Shown here in pieces: positions 20,269-31,424 of a stretch of 64,000 nt of DNA; the stretch's first letter is position 1, and each line of letters begins with the position of its first letter. The DNA comes from Anniella stebbinsi (taxonomy: Eukaryota > Chordata > Lepidosauria > Squamata > Anniellidae). Position numbers and translations under genes: made by a program. Location of the stretch: NCBI GenBank assembly GCA_029215795.1, contig JARDYH010000002.1:272622310-272686309 (forward strand), in the 5' to 3' direction. Under the pieces are notes generated by a model. That model was given only the letters and a program-made list of their open reading frames with translations, was not told the origin of the DNA and made no database searches.

Positions 20269-21723
20269 AGAAGAGAAATGTTAATACTGTGCTTCACAAC
20301 TAGTGCTTTGCCGAAAATGTCTCCCACATTTTCTCCAACCATTCTCATTCAATATGATAGAAAAGGAATGTTTTTCAAAAAGAAATTCAGTGGTAAAAAA
20401 AAATTGGGGGTGGGGGAGGGAGAAATTCTCCTGGGTTGGTTTTTGGGATTCTTGTCCTTACCTTATTGAGGAGGTAGCTGTGGAGTGTGGACAAGTGCCC
20501 TTTTTATTTTGTGGTTTGTTGCCTTCTTGGCTTCCCACACTTCAGTTCAGCTCAGGCGAAGGTATCATGAGGTAATTCCTCTCAAAGGGCTTTTTTTTCA
20601 GATCAGGAAGCACAGGTAGCCTGGGAGGCTGCAGAGCAATATAGAAATGTGCAATAGAAAGAAATCACACACACACACACACCTCAGCCACCTTACAGTG
20701 ATGAGGTAAACTCAAAAACATCACAAAAATAAATTACAAAGCACACTGAGAATGATGCAGGGCAATGGAAGCCTCTTCCACGGGCGGTGGGGGAGGGGGT
20801 AGACTTTCAGGAAAATGGAAGACAGTTTTGGCACAGCACTAGGTCCACCTCTTCCCTGGAGCTGGACACAACACTGCCCCCCCCTCACACCTGCATTGTA
20901 GTGGATCAAAATAAGGGGGGAGAATAGCGTCCCAACACAGTTGATGCTGTTCAAGTGTTGCCATTGGCGATGGCAGCACAAAAAACAACAAAAAATCCCT
21001 ACGAAAAACAGAAAAAAAACCTGTGCTACAACTCCTGCCAGTGGTGAGCCCTACTTGTGGGAAAGTTCTCAAAGTTGCAGATTAGCAAGGAGGTTCTTTG
21101 AAGTTCACTAAAACTCAGCTCACTCTAGGTGAGCAAGAGTGGGCAAAAAAGTAGTTCTCCATATGTTGCAGTTCTCAACATCTGGAGATCTACTTCAGCC
21201 CACCCCTTTCCTAGAACATCTCCCAGATTCACAGGAAAATGGGCACGTAATATATGATGCGCCCATGGTGGGATATGATACATATTATTTATGCATTAAC
21301 AGAATAAACCCTTCCTGGCTGACTTGCAGACATTGTGACCTCGATTCTGTTTTCTGCATCCATTTTCAACATTCCATGCTGAGATATTTTTTTTTCTGTG
21401 TTCATGACACTGAATTGCCTGCTAGGTGTGGATAATTATGGGCACCCTGACGAGATGAGGGAGCACCAGCTGTTTGGTATTAAGAGCTCCAGTGTCTTCT
21501 TTACGAACAGTGTCTGAGCCTCTAATAGTTTTCAGTGTTTACCCATCTTTCAGTTTCTTCAGACAGAGAGCCAACAATTGATTAACTCAGTTACTGATAC
21601 TGTTAGGGGAGAAACCAGGCAATGTTTGCTTGACTGAGTAGCATTAATGTAGAGCAGCAGCATTAAAAACACTTGATAGTTTATCTTCTACCTACTTGCA
21701 ATTTCCCTTCCATGCATGAGAAC
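20269..21723. other. Unassigned sequence
   Basis: I see no gene that I can support. A short (AC)n run lies at about 20668-20683. Open frames of up to 98 codons show no domain. Confidence 0.35.
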
Positions 21724-22112
21724 TAGGGATGTCAGAGGAATCTCGGGGTAGAGTGGAGGTTGATGAGCTTTCATTGGCTCAACCCTCCATGAACTCCATT
21801 CTGTGTTCTGCCAACAAGTCGAAGCAGCTGGTGGAATTTCCATAATTTTTTAAACATTTGCATAGATAAACATTTGTCTAGAATTTGGTTATAAATTGCA
21901 CAAATTGGGCCTGAAATTGTGCAAATTACACAAAATGCGGCTGCAATTTGCCAAAATATCTATTTATGCAAATTTAAACAACAACAAAAAAATAGTTCCT
22001 GGATTTCTGGAAACAAACATGGCTTGGTTCACAAATGCATGCTGAGCTGAGGACACTGTGGAAATTCGGTGAGCCCAAAAAGGGCCAGATTTCCCAGTGA
22101 CAGATATCCCTA
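21724..22112. mobile_element. Possible hAT-like nonautonomous element
   Basis: The left end 'tagggatgtc' faces a right end '...gacagatatcccta'. The flanking 8-mers, atgagaac and atgtaaac, agree at 6 of 8 positions. The interior is AT-rich with many 'caaattg' and 'gcaaattt' motifs. It lacks coding sequence. Assignment to hAT is by analogy with the other 'taggg' elements here. Confidence 0.45.
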
Positions 22113-22153
22113 ATGTAAACAGGGAAAGTAAGGAACGCCAGAGAAATTCAGGC

Positions 22154-22156
<3 letters not shown>

Positions 22157-22188
<32 letters not shown>
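22157..22188. repeat. (AC)16 microsatellite
   Basis: A perfect 32-bp dinucleotide run that abuts the left end of the next element. Confidence 0.95.
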
Positions 22189-22190
<2 letters not shown>

Positions 22191-22422
22191 GCTGAATTCG
22201 GACGACACATTAAGCAACTGGGGGGGGGGGGTTGGAAACAATTGTCAGTTGTATTGACTATCGTGTCGTCCGAATGCTGCCATAGTCAACTCAGCGCTGA
22301 TCCTAATCCACACCACATTTGATTGTTTATTACCATGTTGTGTGGGGAGTACCCCCTAGATGAACAACTGTAAAGTTGATTATTACCCCACCATTGACTA
22401 TCGTGTTGTCCGAATTCAACCA
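22189..22422. mobile_element. MITE with 'gaattcggacgacac' inverted termini
   Basis: The left end 'tggctgaattcggacgacac' and the right end 'gtgttgtccgaattcaacca' form an imperfect 20-bp inverted repeat. An internal 'gactatcgtgtcgtccgaatg' at about 22257-22276 is a further copy of the end, and a G11 run follows the left terminus. The same terminal text occurs at 62061-62160. No 8-bp target duplication is visible, so the superfamily is open. Confidence 0.7.
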
Positions 22423-22432
22423 ATGTGTAGAT

Positions 22433-22571
22433 CAGCCTTCTCTAACTTGGTACCCTCTAGATGTTATGGACATCAACTCCCATCAGCCCCAGCCAGCATG
22501 GCCAATGGTCAGGAATGCTGGGAGTTGTCTTGCAAAACCTCTAGGTGGTACTAAGTTGGGGAAAAGTGCTG
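22433..22571. mobile_element. Palindromic MITE, 139 bp, near complete
   Basis: It begins 'cagccttctctaacttggtacc', ends 'ttggggaaaagtgctg', and is self-complementary around 'atggccaatggtcagg'. This is a very abundant noncoding reptilian repeat type that normally contains 'ggactacaactcccatcagcccc'. Flanking 8-mers do not match. Partial copies lie at 10471, 14341 and 26463. Confidence 0.75.
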
Positions 22572-22654
22572 TAAAATGGTTACAGTGCTGGTTTTGTGCC
22601 TGTGTTCACTCTGCCAGGGGAAATCCTTGACAGTGGAGAATGCCTGGCTGTGTG

Positions 22655-23170
22655 AGAATTTTGTTTCAGTTCGGTTTTGATAAGAATTTGCCAAATTTCA
22701 CAAACATGCTCCATATTTGGAACAAAAAGAACTGATGATTTAAAGAAAAGAAAAGAAAAAACAAATGTGGGAGAAACTGGAACCAACAGATCTGTCCATC
22801 CAGGCCCAGGGCTTCGAGCACTTTGCTCTTAAAAGCCTGGACGTGAAACACGGTATATTCCTTCAACCAAGCCAGTGCCGAGGGAGGATTGCCACTTTCC
22901 CCCCACTTACTGTATATACCTTTATATATACCTTTAACAGCTAAATGGCAGGTGGTATATTATGGGCCTCCCCAGTCTTGGAATAGCTGTACCTATTGAA
23001 ATTGGCTGGTGCAAGTGGGTGAGAATTTGGTTTCCGTTCATTTTTTTAAAAAATAGGAATTTATCAGATTTACAAAGTTCTTTATATTCAGGAAAGGAAG
23101 AACTTGAAATTTAAAAACATCTAATGTGGGTGAAAACAAAACTGACAGATTCACCCATCCCAACAAGAAT
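22655..23170. repeat. Two diverged direct copies of an unknown repeat
   Basis: The first copy (about 22655-22800) runs 'gtgagaattttgtttcagttc', 'aagaatttgccaaatttcacaaa', 'acaaatgtgggagaaactgg' and 'cagatctgtccatcc'. The second (about 23018-23162) has the same order. They lie about 365 bp apart. The family is not recognised. It may be an internal duplication of an older element. Confidence 0.5.
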
Positions 23171-23294
23171 GGTGTTAGGGCTAGGAAGGTATGGGGATTT
23201 CAGTTTATTTTGTTTTTAATCAGGATTTACCTAGCTCACTCCTTCTGGACTGAACATAGACTCAGACCACCATCTGTAGTCAAAGTCTATAGAT

Positions 23295-23328
23295 AGGGGG
23301 GTCTGCAAATTGATTTGCAGACCCCCCT
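23295..23328. repeat. Perfect 16-bp inverted repeat, 2-nt loop
   Basis: The arms aggggggtctgcaaat (23295-23310) and atttgcagacccccct (23313-23328) are exact complements separated by 'tg'. Confidence 0.9.
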
Positions 23329-23329
23329 A

Positions 23330-23600
23330 AAATATGTTAGTCTGCATGCATACATTTCAGAAATACACATTAAAAAAGTGTGCCATTGAAAAATGCACAC
23401 AAATCAATGAAGAAGACTGCATGTATTTTAAAGAACCACACAACTGATGTGGACATTTTGAAAAATACATTCAAAAATACAAATGGATTTTCATGTGAAA
23501 AGAAAAAGAAAAAACCTCTCACTCTGATACAGACTTGAGTTGGAACAAGCCTTGAGATGGAATTTAGAGAACTTCAGCATGCTCAGACTTTGCTGATTCA
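23330..23600. repeat. Dispersed repeat of unknown class (pair with 16860-17100)
   Basis: It shares an ordered series of phrases with the segment at 16860, including 'ctgatacagacttgagt' and 'gagatggaatttagagaac'. No coding capacity. Confidence 0.5.
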
Positions 23601-23659
23601 CACAGCTATAGTTGGGTCTTGCTTCTACCATTCAGTTCTGGTCTATCCCTTATAAATAC

Positions 23660-24566
23660 ATTGTGGGGAGATCTATGTGAGCCTAAAGATCAACCGGTTC
23701 TGAATGGGGCTGCATTCCCCTTGAAGGAGCGGGTTCGTAGCTTCGGGGTTCTCCTAGAACCATCTCTGTCACTTGAGGCTCAGGTGGCTTCAGTGGCACG
23801 GAGTGCCTTCTACCAACTTCGGTTGGTGGCCCAGCTATGTCCCTATCTGGACAGGGATAACCGGGCTTCAGTTGTCCATGCTCTGGTAACCTCCAAGTTA
23901 GATTACTGCAATGCACTCTACGTGAGGCTGCCTTTAAAGGTGGTTTGGAAGCTGAAGCTTGTGCAAAATGCAGCGGCCAGAGTGATAACAGGAACCAGAA
24001 GCATATAAGACCTACTCTGGCCCGCTTGCATTGGCTGCCTGTATGTTTCCGAGCCCAATTCAAAGTGCTGATTTAAACCTATAAAGTCTTACAAGGCTTG
24101 GGACCACAATATCTGATGGTACGCCTTTCCCGACATGAACCTACCCGAACACTATGTTCAACATCTAAGGCCCTCCTCCGAACGTCTACTCTGAGGGAAG
24201 CTTGGAGGTCGGCAACAAAGGAGAGGGCCTTTTCTGTGGTGCCCCCCCCCAATTGTGGAATGATCTCCCTGACGAGGCCCACCTGGCGCCAACATTGTTA
24301 TCTTTTCGGCGCCAGGTTAAGACTTTCCTCTTCTCTCAGGCATTTGGCAATATCTGAGGAGCCTGGGTTTGTTTTTTGTTTTTGTAGCTTTTTTGGGCTG
24401 TTGTAGCGGTTTTAAATGTATGTGTGTATTGTGTGTATGTTGTATGTTTTTGCTGTTTTAATTTTTTTGTATATTGTTTTTAATTGTTTTAATCCTATGT
24501 AAACCACCCAGAGAGCTTCAGCTATGGGGCGGTATACAAATGTAATAAAAGAAATAAATAAATATA
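23660..24566 (+). pseudogene. L2-clade LINE, ORF2 C-terminal region and 3' tail
   Basis: This is the best preserved L2 copy of the window. An open stretch ending at 24008 carries 'RSFGVLLEPSLSLEAQVASVARSAF', 'LCPYLDRDN', 'LVTSKLDYCNALY' and 'QNAAARVITGT', the ordered C-terminal blocks of L2-clade ORF2 proteins. A frameshift or stop ('agcatataagac') follows. The rest ('LHWLP', then 'PRHEPTRTLCS', then 'RAFSVV') is still legible in other frames to about 24330. The tail has 'aaaccacccagagagcttcagctatggggcggtatacaaatgtaataaa' and ends in 'aaataaataaata'. The endonuclease and most of the polymerase are missing, as in typical 5'-truncated insertions. Its 3' end abuts the 3' end of a CR1. Confidence 0.9.
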
Positions 24567-24567
24567 G

Positions 24568-25470
24568 ATCATAAAATCATAGAATAGTTGAGTTGGAAGG
24601 GGCCTACAAGGCCATCAAGTCCAACACTTGCTCAATGCAGGAATCCACATTAAAACACACCTGAAAGATGGCTGTCTAGCTGCCTCTTGAATGCCTCTAA
24701 TGTGGGAGAGCCCACAACTTCCCCAGGTAATTGGTTCCATTGTCATATTGCTCTAACAGTCAGGAAGTTTTTTGTGATGTCCAGCCAGAATCTGGCTTCC
24801 TGTATCTTGAGCCCTTTATTCCGTGTCCTGCACTCTGGGTTGCTCGAGAAGAGAACCTGGCCCTCCTCTGTGTGACAACCTTTCAAGTATTTGAAGCGTG
24901 TTATCATGTCTCCCCTCAATCATCTCTTCTCCAGGCTAAATATGCCCAGTTCCTTCAATCTCTTCTCATATGGCTTTGTTTCCAGACCCTTGATCATCCT
25001 TGTTGCCCTCCTCTGAACATGCTCCAGATTGTCTGCATCCTTCTTGAAGTGTGGTGCCCAGAACTGGATACAATAGTCAAGATGGGGCCTAACCAGTGCC
25101 GAATAGAGAGGAACCAGTAACTCACACTATTTGGAAACTATACTTCTATTAATGCAGGCCAAAATAGCATTTACTTATTTTTGCAGCCACATCACACTAT
25201 TAGCTCATATCCAGCTTGTGATCTACAATTCCAAGATCCTTCTCACCTGAAGTAGTGTTGAGCCAAGTACCCCCCATCTTCCCTGTTAAATTTAATTCTG
25301 TTGTTTTCAGCCCAGCACTCCAGCCTATCAAGATCACTTTGAGTTTTGTTTCTATCTTCCAGGCTATTACCTATCCCACCCAATTTGGTGTCATCTGCAA
25401 AATTGTACACTGCCAGATGTGAAGCAGGTCTAGAGCTGCAATCCTTAATCCCCAACGATGTGTGCAACAT
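24568..25470 (-). pseudogene. CR1 LINE 3' part with reverse-transcriptase remnant
   Basis: On the minus strand the element ends in 'attctatgattttatgat', the 8-bp tail repeat of CR1 LINEs, preceded by the 'ggccttgtaggccccttccaactcaac' 3' UTR. At its other end (25470-25243) an open stretch contains 'YNFADDTKLGGIGNS', the catalytic DD box of the polymerase, followed by 'LDRLECWAENNRIKFN', both diagnostic of CR1 ORF2. The remaining coding region to about 24580 is legible but interrupted. Nothing upstream of the DD box survives, so the copy is 5'-truncated near 25470. Confidence 0.92.
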
Positions 25471-26462
25471 TTAATTGCCTGTAATTGGGCACAGGATAAC
25501 GATGACAGCAACAGCTAGAAGTCCTCTATGTTTGGCTCATATTTTTCTATCTCCTGTTTCTTCTAAAAAAAGAAATCTTAGAAAGAGGGGAACGTTTTCA
25601 CCAACAGCTGCCCACTTTATTGGAAGAAAACTTCACCTGTCCCCGGAGTTAAATAGGTTTAGTTAAATGATTAGCTTTGCAGAATAAGAAAGACCTGAGG
25701 TGTAATTATACTCCAGATAACTTGCTAATGTTGATATAAAATACGGTTTCCCATGTGGTGTTGTTCTGCCCAAGATTTGTAGAACAAATGCAGCATTTGT
25801 CACACTTGCTACTCACAATCCATTCACTCTTATTTTTATTATGCTGAGCGGGGCTTGCTTTTTCTTTAAACACCTATTACTGTCACTCCACGGCTGGTGA
25901 TGGGTCTGTTCTACATCTTGCTGTTTGGTTAATGGTGATGATTGGGGAACATTTGCAGCCCTTTATATTGCATTGCATTGTTAATCGATTCGGTTCAGAT
26001 GGTTAACAGCTCCGTCACAGTAAAATGATGATATTCCTAAAATCCGATCTGGGACTAAATAGGATTGATTACAGACATGACAAAACGTAAATGGCTCTTT
26101 GCATTCTATAATGGATAGTGCTGCACCTGACCAAGTTGAATGGAGCTACTGCTTACTTTAAAAAAACAAACAAACAAAAAATGAGTCTGTTTTCAGGTAG
26201 AATTCTCCAAATGAATCTCTTCTGGACATGGATTTACCAGCTATCTTGAAGCCACTTTAAACATGGATAGCCAACTTTAGGTAGAGTTGAACATGCTGTT
26301 CCTAGCTGTACAACAAGCAGAAATTAAGCTGGTTAAGCTTTTCACACCACTACATCTCCATGATGTGGAGATGCTTGTGAGTTTCTGCTTTATGCACAAC
26401 AATGGAAGACACAGGAGTTTTGCCAGAAAAAAAATGTTGTCAACTTTTGTTTTGCTCCTGTC
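25471..26462. other. AT-rich sequence without recognised repeats
   Basis: I find no transposon text or coding block here. The part 25680-26160 has varied, non-repetitive composition and could hold conserved noncoding sequence, but nothing in a single sequence proves this. Confidence 0.35.
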
Positions 26463-26592
26463 CATCTGCTGACCTCCAGATGTTTTGGACTATAATTCCC
26501 ATAAGCCCCAGATAGCATGGCCAATGGTAAGGGACAATAGGAATTTTAGTCCAAAACATTGGAAGGGCAACCATTGTCAACCCCTGATCTGG
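26463..26592. mobile_element. Palindromic MITE, partial copy
   Basis: The arms 'ccagatgttttggactataattccc' and 'ggaattttagtccaaaacattgg' surround 'agcatggccaatgg'. This is the family of 22433-22571. Confidence 0.7.
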
Positions 26593-26807
26593 ATACTAGA
26601 AGAGAATCCATTCAGGAAATTGTATTCCTAGGAGGATGTTCAATAAATTTCTGTATAATAACAGAAGAACCTAAGGACTTCCATAGATGTTAACTCAGTT
26701 CAGAATACCTTTTCAATACTGTTGTCAATATACAATGCTTAATATTGTATTATCTGGATGTGTTAGCATTCTCGAGCCAGGTACAACATATTGTCCCCTA
26801 TGTACAT

Positions 26808-26821
26808 TTCTTCTTCTTCTT

Positions 26822-26882
<61 letters not shown>

Positions 26883-26896
26883 ACAACAACAATAAT
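26808..26896. repeat. Compound microsatellite (TTC)n(TTA)n(CAA)n
   Basis: (TTC)14 at 26808-26849 passes directly into (TTA)n up to about 26879, then a short CAA/AAT run. The stepwise change suggests mutation within one expanding triplet tract. Confidence 0.95.
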
Positions 26897-26971
26897 AGTA
26901 TTTTTATGGACAAATAGCATAGGTACAGGGAAGAGATTTAGTTGGCCCTGTAGTGTGTTGAGAAGTTTAAT

Positions 26972-27660
26972 TCATTTTTATTTATTATTACATTTCTATA
27001 CTGCCTAATAGATGATTCTCTTTTAGTTCACAAAAACTAAAACCACAAGTTACAGCATAAAATATAAAATATGGAAGCTTAAAACCACAATAGAAAAGTA
27101 CAACCACAATAAAACTGAGCAGCAATGCAGAGATTTAAAATACCTATTTAAAACACAGAGTTAAACAGCAGAGATAAAAGTCTTGAATGCTAAAATGCTA
27201 AAATACTGGGAAAATAAAAAGGTCTTCACTTGTTGCCCAAATGAATACAAAGTAGGTGCCAAATGATCCTCTCTAGGAAGCTCATTCCACAACTGGGGTG
27301 TCACAGCAAAAATGGCTATCTTCCTTTGGCAGGAACTCCTGGAGAAGGACTCCTGAAGATGATCTTAAGGTCTGTGCAGGTACATATGCGAGGAGACGAT
27401 GCCTCAACTAACCAGACCCTGAGCCATTTAGGGCTTTGAATGTTAATTCCAGCACTTTGAATCGAGCCTGGACATGGACTGGCAGCCAGTGCAGCTGGAA
27501 AAGTACTGGCAACGATCTTGCTGCCCTGTTTTGGACCAGTTGAAGTTTCTGGATTGTTTTCAAAGGCAGCCCCACTTATAACGCATTGCAGAAATCGAAA
27601 TGAAAGATTACCCAAGCAGGGATAATTGTAGATAGGCTCTTTCTGTCTAGAAAAGGGCAA
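26972..27660 (-). mobile_element. L2-type LINE 3' region, minus strand
   Basis: The plus strand begins 'tttatttattattacatttctatactgcctaatag', the complement of an L2 tail. It continues through an A-rich part to 'gaagctcattccacaactggggtg', 'gggctttgaatgttaattccagcactttgaat', 'ggcagccagtgcagctgg' and 'cagccccacttataacgcattgcagaaatcgaa'. The last phrases are common in squamate LINE 3' ends. No intact ORF remains. Confidence 0.65.
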
Positions 27661-28740
27661 AGTTGGTATATCAACTCCTCCCCTCCCTCACCATGGTTCT
27701 GGTGAAAATTCCCTCCCCACACCTGCTGGTTATCCTTGGAAGAGAAGTTTCCATAGGTACTTTCTGCATTTAGGAATCCTTTTTAATGCACAGATTTTTC
27801 CACCAAGGTCTTCCGTTACAGCTTCAGTGATTCCATCCTAAAATTAGTTATTGGCCAATGTTGGCCCTTTCTACACCTAATGGTGTAGAGGGAGGGAAGG
27901 GGAGGATCGTGGACTTACCTGCTTCCATGATCCTCCCTGGGCATTCAAACAGAAGTGCAACATCCTGGAAGGGAAGTGGGACATTGCAACCATTGCACCA
28001 GCCATTTTGGGTAAAATAAGCAGAAGCCAGGAGCTCAATTGCACTCCACCACAAAGTAAGTAAAAATAAAAAAGGCCCGACCCCACTCCCCCAACCCCCG
28101 ATGCCCCTGGACTCCCCCCCCCCCAGCCTGGCTCCTTCCCTCTTGCTAACCCCCACTACTTGCGGTGTCAGGCTTTGCCAGCTGACCAATGCTGACTTAC
28201 AAGGAATGGCTGTAAATCTCCTGCAGATAACCAGCAATAAACTTGTCAAGGCCAGGGAAGAAGGGCGGGCACGATGAGACAAAGCAGGGCTTGGGAGTTT
28301 ACAGGTTCTTTGAAACCAATTCACAGGGGCAGAGAAGAGTCCTTTTCCAGGCCAGGGTCCAAAATCCAGGGAAGTCAAGGTGTCCAGGCGGGGCAAGGTT
28401 CAGGGTCCAGGAACAGGCGGAGGAGAGCCAGCGTGTTGATCTAAAGTTGCACTTCAGTGCCGGCCTGTGGAATTCCAGCAGTTTTATCTCCAGCATTCTG
28501 GAGCAGGCCAGGGCCGTGCAGAGCTGGTAATATGCCCAGGCCAGATGGAAAGTGTGTGCCTCCTCACATTTCAAACTGCTCATTAAGTATTTTTAATGTT
28601 TTTTTAATGCTCACCAACTTGTCCATTCTACATAACACCTTCATATTAAACCTGTTCTACAACACCTCAGTGTTGAATCAGAAATTAACATTTATTTTTA
28701 GTTGCTGTACAAATAGAAGCAACAACAATAGAACAGCCCT
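27661..28740. other. Unassigned, partly GC-rich sequence
   Basis: 27860-28140 ('tttctacacctaatggtgtagag' with a short inverted repeat, then C-rich text) and 28230-28540 ('ccagggaagtcaaggtgtccaggcgggg') differ in composition from the flanks. They are probably DNA-transposon or other repeat debris, but I cannot name them. Open frames up to 182 codons (minus, 27848-28396) lack motifs. Confidence 0.35.
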
Positions 28741-28820
28741 TCATCATTATCAAACATCATCATCATCACCCTCACGGTATCATCATCATTATTATCATTA
28801 ATAACTATCATCATCATTAC
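28740..28820. repeat. Imperfect (ATC)n tract
   Basis: Repeated 'atcatc' and 'atcatt' triplets with interruptions. Confidence 0.8.
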
Positions 28821-31424
28821 CTCACCCTCTGCTCCAGAGATTATATGCCATGGAGAAGACTGAGGAAAGAGGACAACCATTGCAATTTAGGCACACATAT
28901 CCCTACCCCGCATGCAGCATAGCCCTCTGGAGCTTGTAGTCTGACTGTGGTATTCACGATGGACAGCTTCTGCGCTGTTTCCGCAAGGCGGACTCCTCAC
29001 TTCTCGATGGGCTGCTTATGCTACGGAAGCAGTAGCGTAAGCTGGGGGGGGACCTCCTTGTCAGAGTGCCCCCTCAAAATAGTGGGCCCCAGGCCAACTG
29101 GCCTCACTGGCCCCCCTCTGCATGGCCCTGGGAGCAGCTGCTACTAATTAGTCCCCAGTCTCCTGGCAGGCTTAAAGGGGCTGATACTCATCTCTGTTGC
29201 TCTCCTACATTAAGCCTCTTTAGCTTTGCAGGGGTCAATGGAACTTGGTCCTCTGAATCAGACTGAATTAGCCATTATCTGGCGGTGAGGGCTCTGGAGC
29301 TATTTCTGTGCTAGGACCCTCACCCGGGTCTGCTATCTGCCCTTCCTTTTCATTCTCAGAAAAAATCCGAAGGAGGTATAACATGCGGAGAGGAGGGAAG
29401 AATCTGGGATGGGCGCCCACACCTCCTGTGATCGTCCTGGAACCATGGGTAAATCAGGATAACCCAAGGTCTCGGTTATCCCACGAAAATGGAGGGGTCG
29501 GCCCTGCCTGCTCCCAGGATCCCCTGTGCATCATTTGGACACACAGGGACGGCCCAGGGACAACCCAGGGAAAAATGGCCAGCGTAGGCATGGCCGCTGT
29601 TGACCTATCCCTTTTTCACTCACAACATCTTGTTGTCTGTTGAACGTAGGATTGCCAATGTGTTTTCACTTGCTATGCTTCTTTATTTTTAACACAACAA
29701 AACCAAGCAACGTAAAGCTGTTCCTGGCAGTGTTTTGGGAAAAGGTCACCTTTTTTTATTGCTATACATCAGACCACTATTTAAGGCAGAGAAGCAGCAC
29801 TGATGGAAAAAAGGATTGGCGACCTTAGCTGCATAAAGACTTATTTCTGTTTTCAAAGTGTTCACATAGTAACCAGTCAATCCTCCTCAAAGTGTATGCG
29901 TACGGAAGAACTAGATCTGCTGGCATATTTTCTTTTCAGAACTATTGTCCTTTACTTTCTTGTGTAGAGGATATTGCCTGTGATGTCAGCAAAATGGGCC
30001 TCTTTTTTTCTTCTTTTCAGTAAGAATCTCTGCAGATTTTTGTTTCCTGCCAAGGAGCCAAAAGGGAAGCTTCTTATCTCCGTTGCTCCATATAGATTAT
30101 GAGTTTCAAGGTATCTTTTTAAGCAGGCCTCCATTTTATATTTTTGGAAATGTCTTATTCACAACATATGGTGAAATGCTCTCTCTCTTTAAGCCCACTT
30201 CAACTGGTTTGAAGAAAGTGGAATTGGATTTGACTTAAGCTGCTAATGCTGTGTTTCATATAATGCCATAAGCAGTGACAGCCAATTGACCCTGAGCCAG
30301 AAATTGCGAGACAGCTTATTATTTTGGTAATTTTCCAGTAATGCAGGATGGATATTAGGCATGACTTGACGATCGGTATTTCCAATGAGAGACTTTCAGT
30401 GGTAGAGTGCTATAATTTTTCTTGTTGTCGTAGCAGCATGTGATGGCTGGATTAATCTCCTCTGCCAAGGTCTTCACTAAGTGAGTAGGTATGTGGCCGA
30501 AATTCATTCACAATATGATTGTGAAAATCTGCCCTCCTGCCTCTTAAATAATGTTCATGCACAATACATGCTAATTGTTAGGAGACTCATTCTGGTTTTC
30601 CAAATTAGGAATCATTTTCATTTAAAAAGATGTTGTAGGCTATATGCTCAATGGGGGGATGCATTGCAAGGCCCTTCTGAGTGGGAGGAACATTTATTTC
30701 AGAGGTGATTGGAGACAAAGTGCATTTTTAAATGAGCATTTTATAGCACGCTCATGACTGGCCACTCACGGATATTTGTGGGTCATTTTGAAGACGCCGT
30801 CAGCCTCCTGCATGTCTCCTGTTCCATTTCCCAGTTTTAACAATAAAAAATAAACCTCAGAAAACCAGACTCTTCTGAGACATTTGTTGGGATTTCCTGC
30901 CATGTGCAGGCAAAGTTGCACTATAAAATGCCCACTAGATGGTGCTGTCCCATTGAACTGCATTGAACTGTACAAGCCACATGGTTACTGATGAGCTCCC
31001 TTATGCCAAAATATTTGTATCCTCCCTCTCTGACCTCGGAGCTGGCTAACAATCATAGATGAATGGACCAACAGGTGATTCAGATAAATGGGTTCTGTAT
31101 GAGTAGTGTTGCATTATATGAGCACATAGATGTTATTTATCTGAAGGCAGGCAACCATAGAGATTTGTAGAGGATAGGTGTATTTTTCTCAGTTGGGAAG
31201 ATGTGGGTTGACTTTTGAAATTTTCCTATTACAATAGTCAAATTCAGCTCAACTGAGGATGTTTAATATGATATGTCTCATTTCCCTGAGAGGTCCCTGC
31301 TGTGTCAACAATGTTCGGAGGACAGCAAGAGCCAGGGTCTTGATGCATTCTCAAAGTTCTTTAGATAACCTTCTCCCCATGCTCTACCAGCAATTCCGAG
31401 CATGACCTTTATATTATCATTAAG
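28821..31424. other. Unassigned region
   Basis: 29040-29640 is GC-richer and contains 'agcgtaggcatggccgctgt' and paired 'ccaggatcc...' stretches. I take it for an unclassified repeat. 29650-31420 is mostly AT-rich single-copy-looking DNA, with no exon I can support on either strand. Confidence 0.35.

Noticed and set aside
23683..24063. 126-codon minus-strand open frame
   Set aside because: It is the antisense shadow of the plus-strand L2 ORF2 fragment.
26808..26896. Poly-phenylalanine, poly-leucine or poly-arginine coding repeat
   Set aside because: These translations are the triplet microsatellite read in different frames.
27848..28396. 182-codon minus-strand open frame
   Set aside because: It crosses GC-rich unclassified repeat text, has competing open frames on the other strand, and shows no domain.
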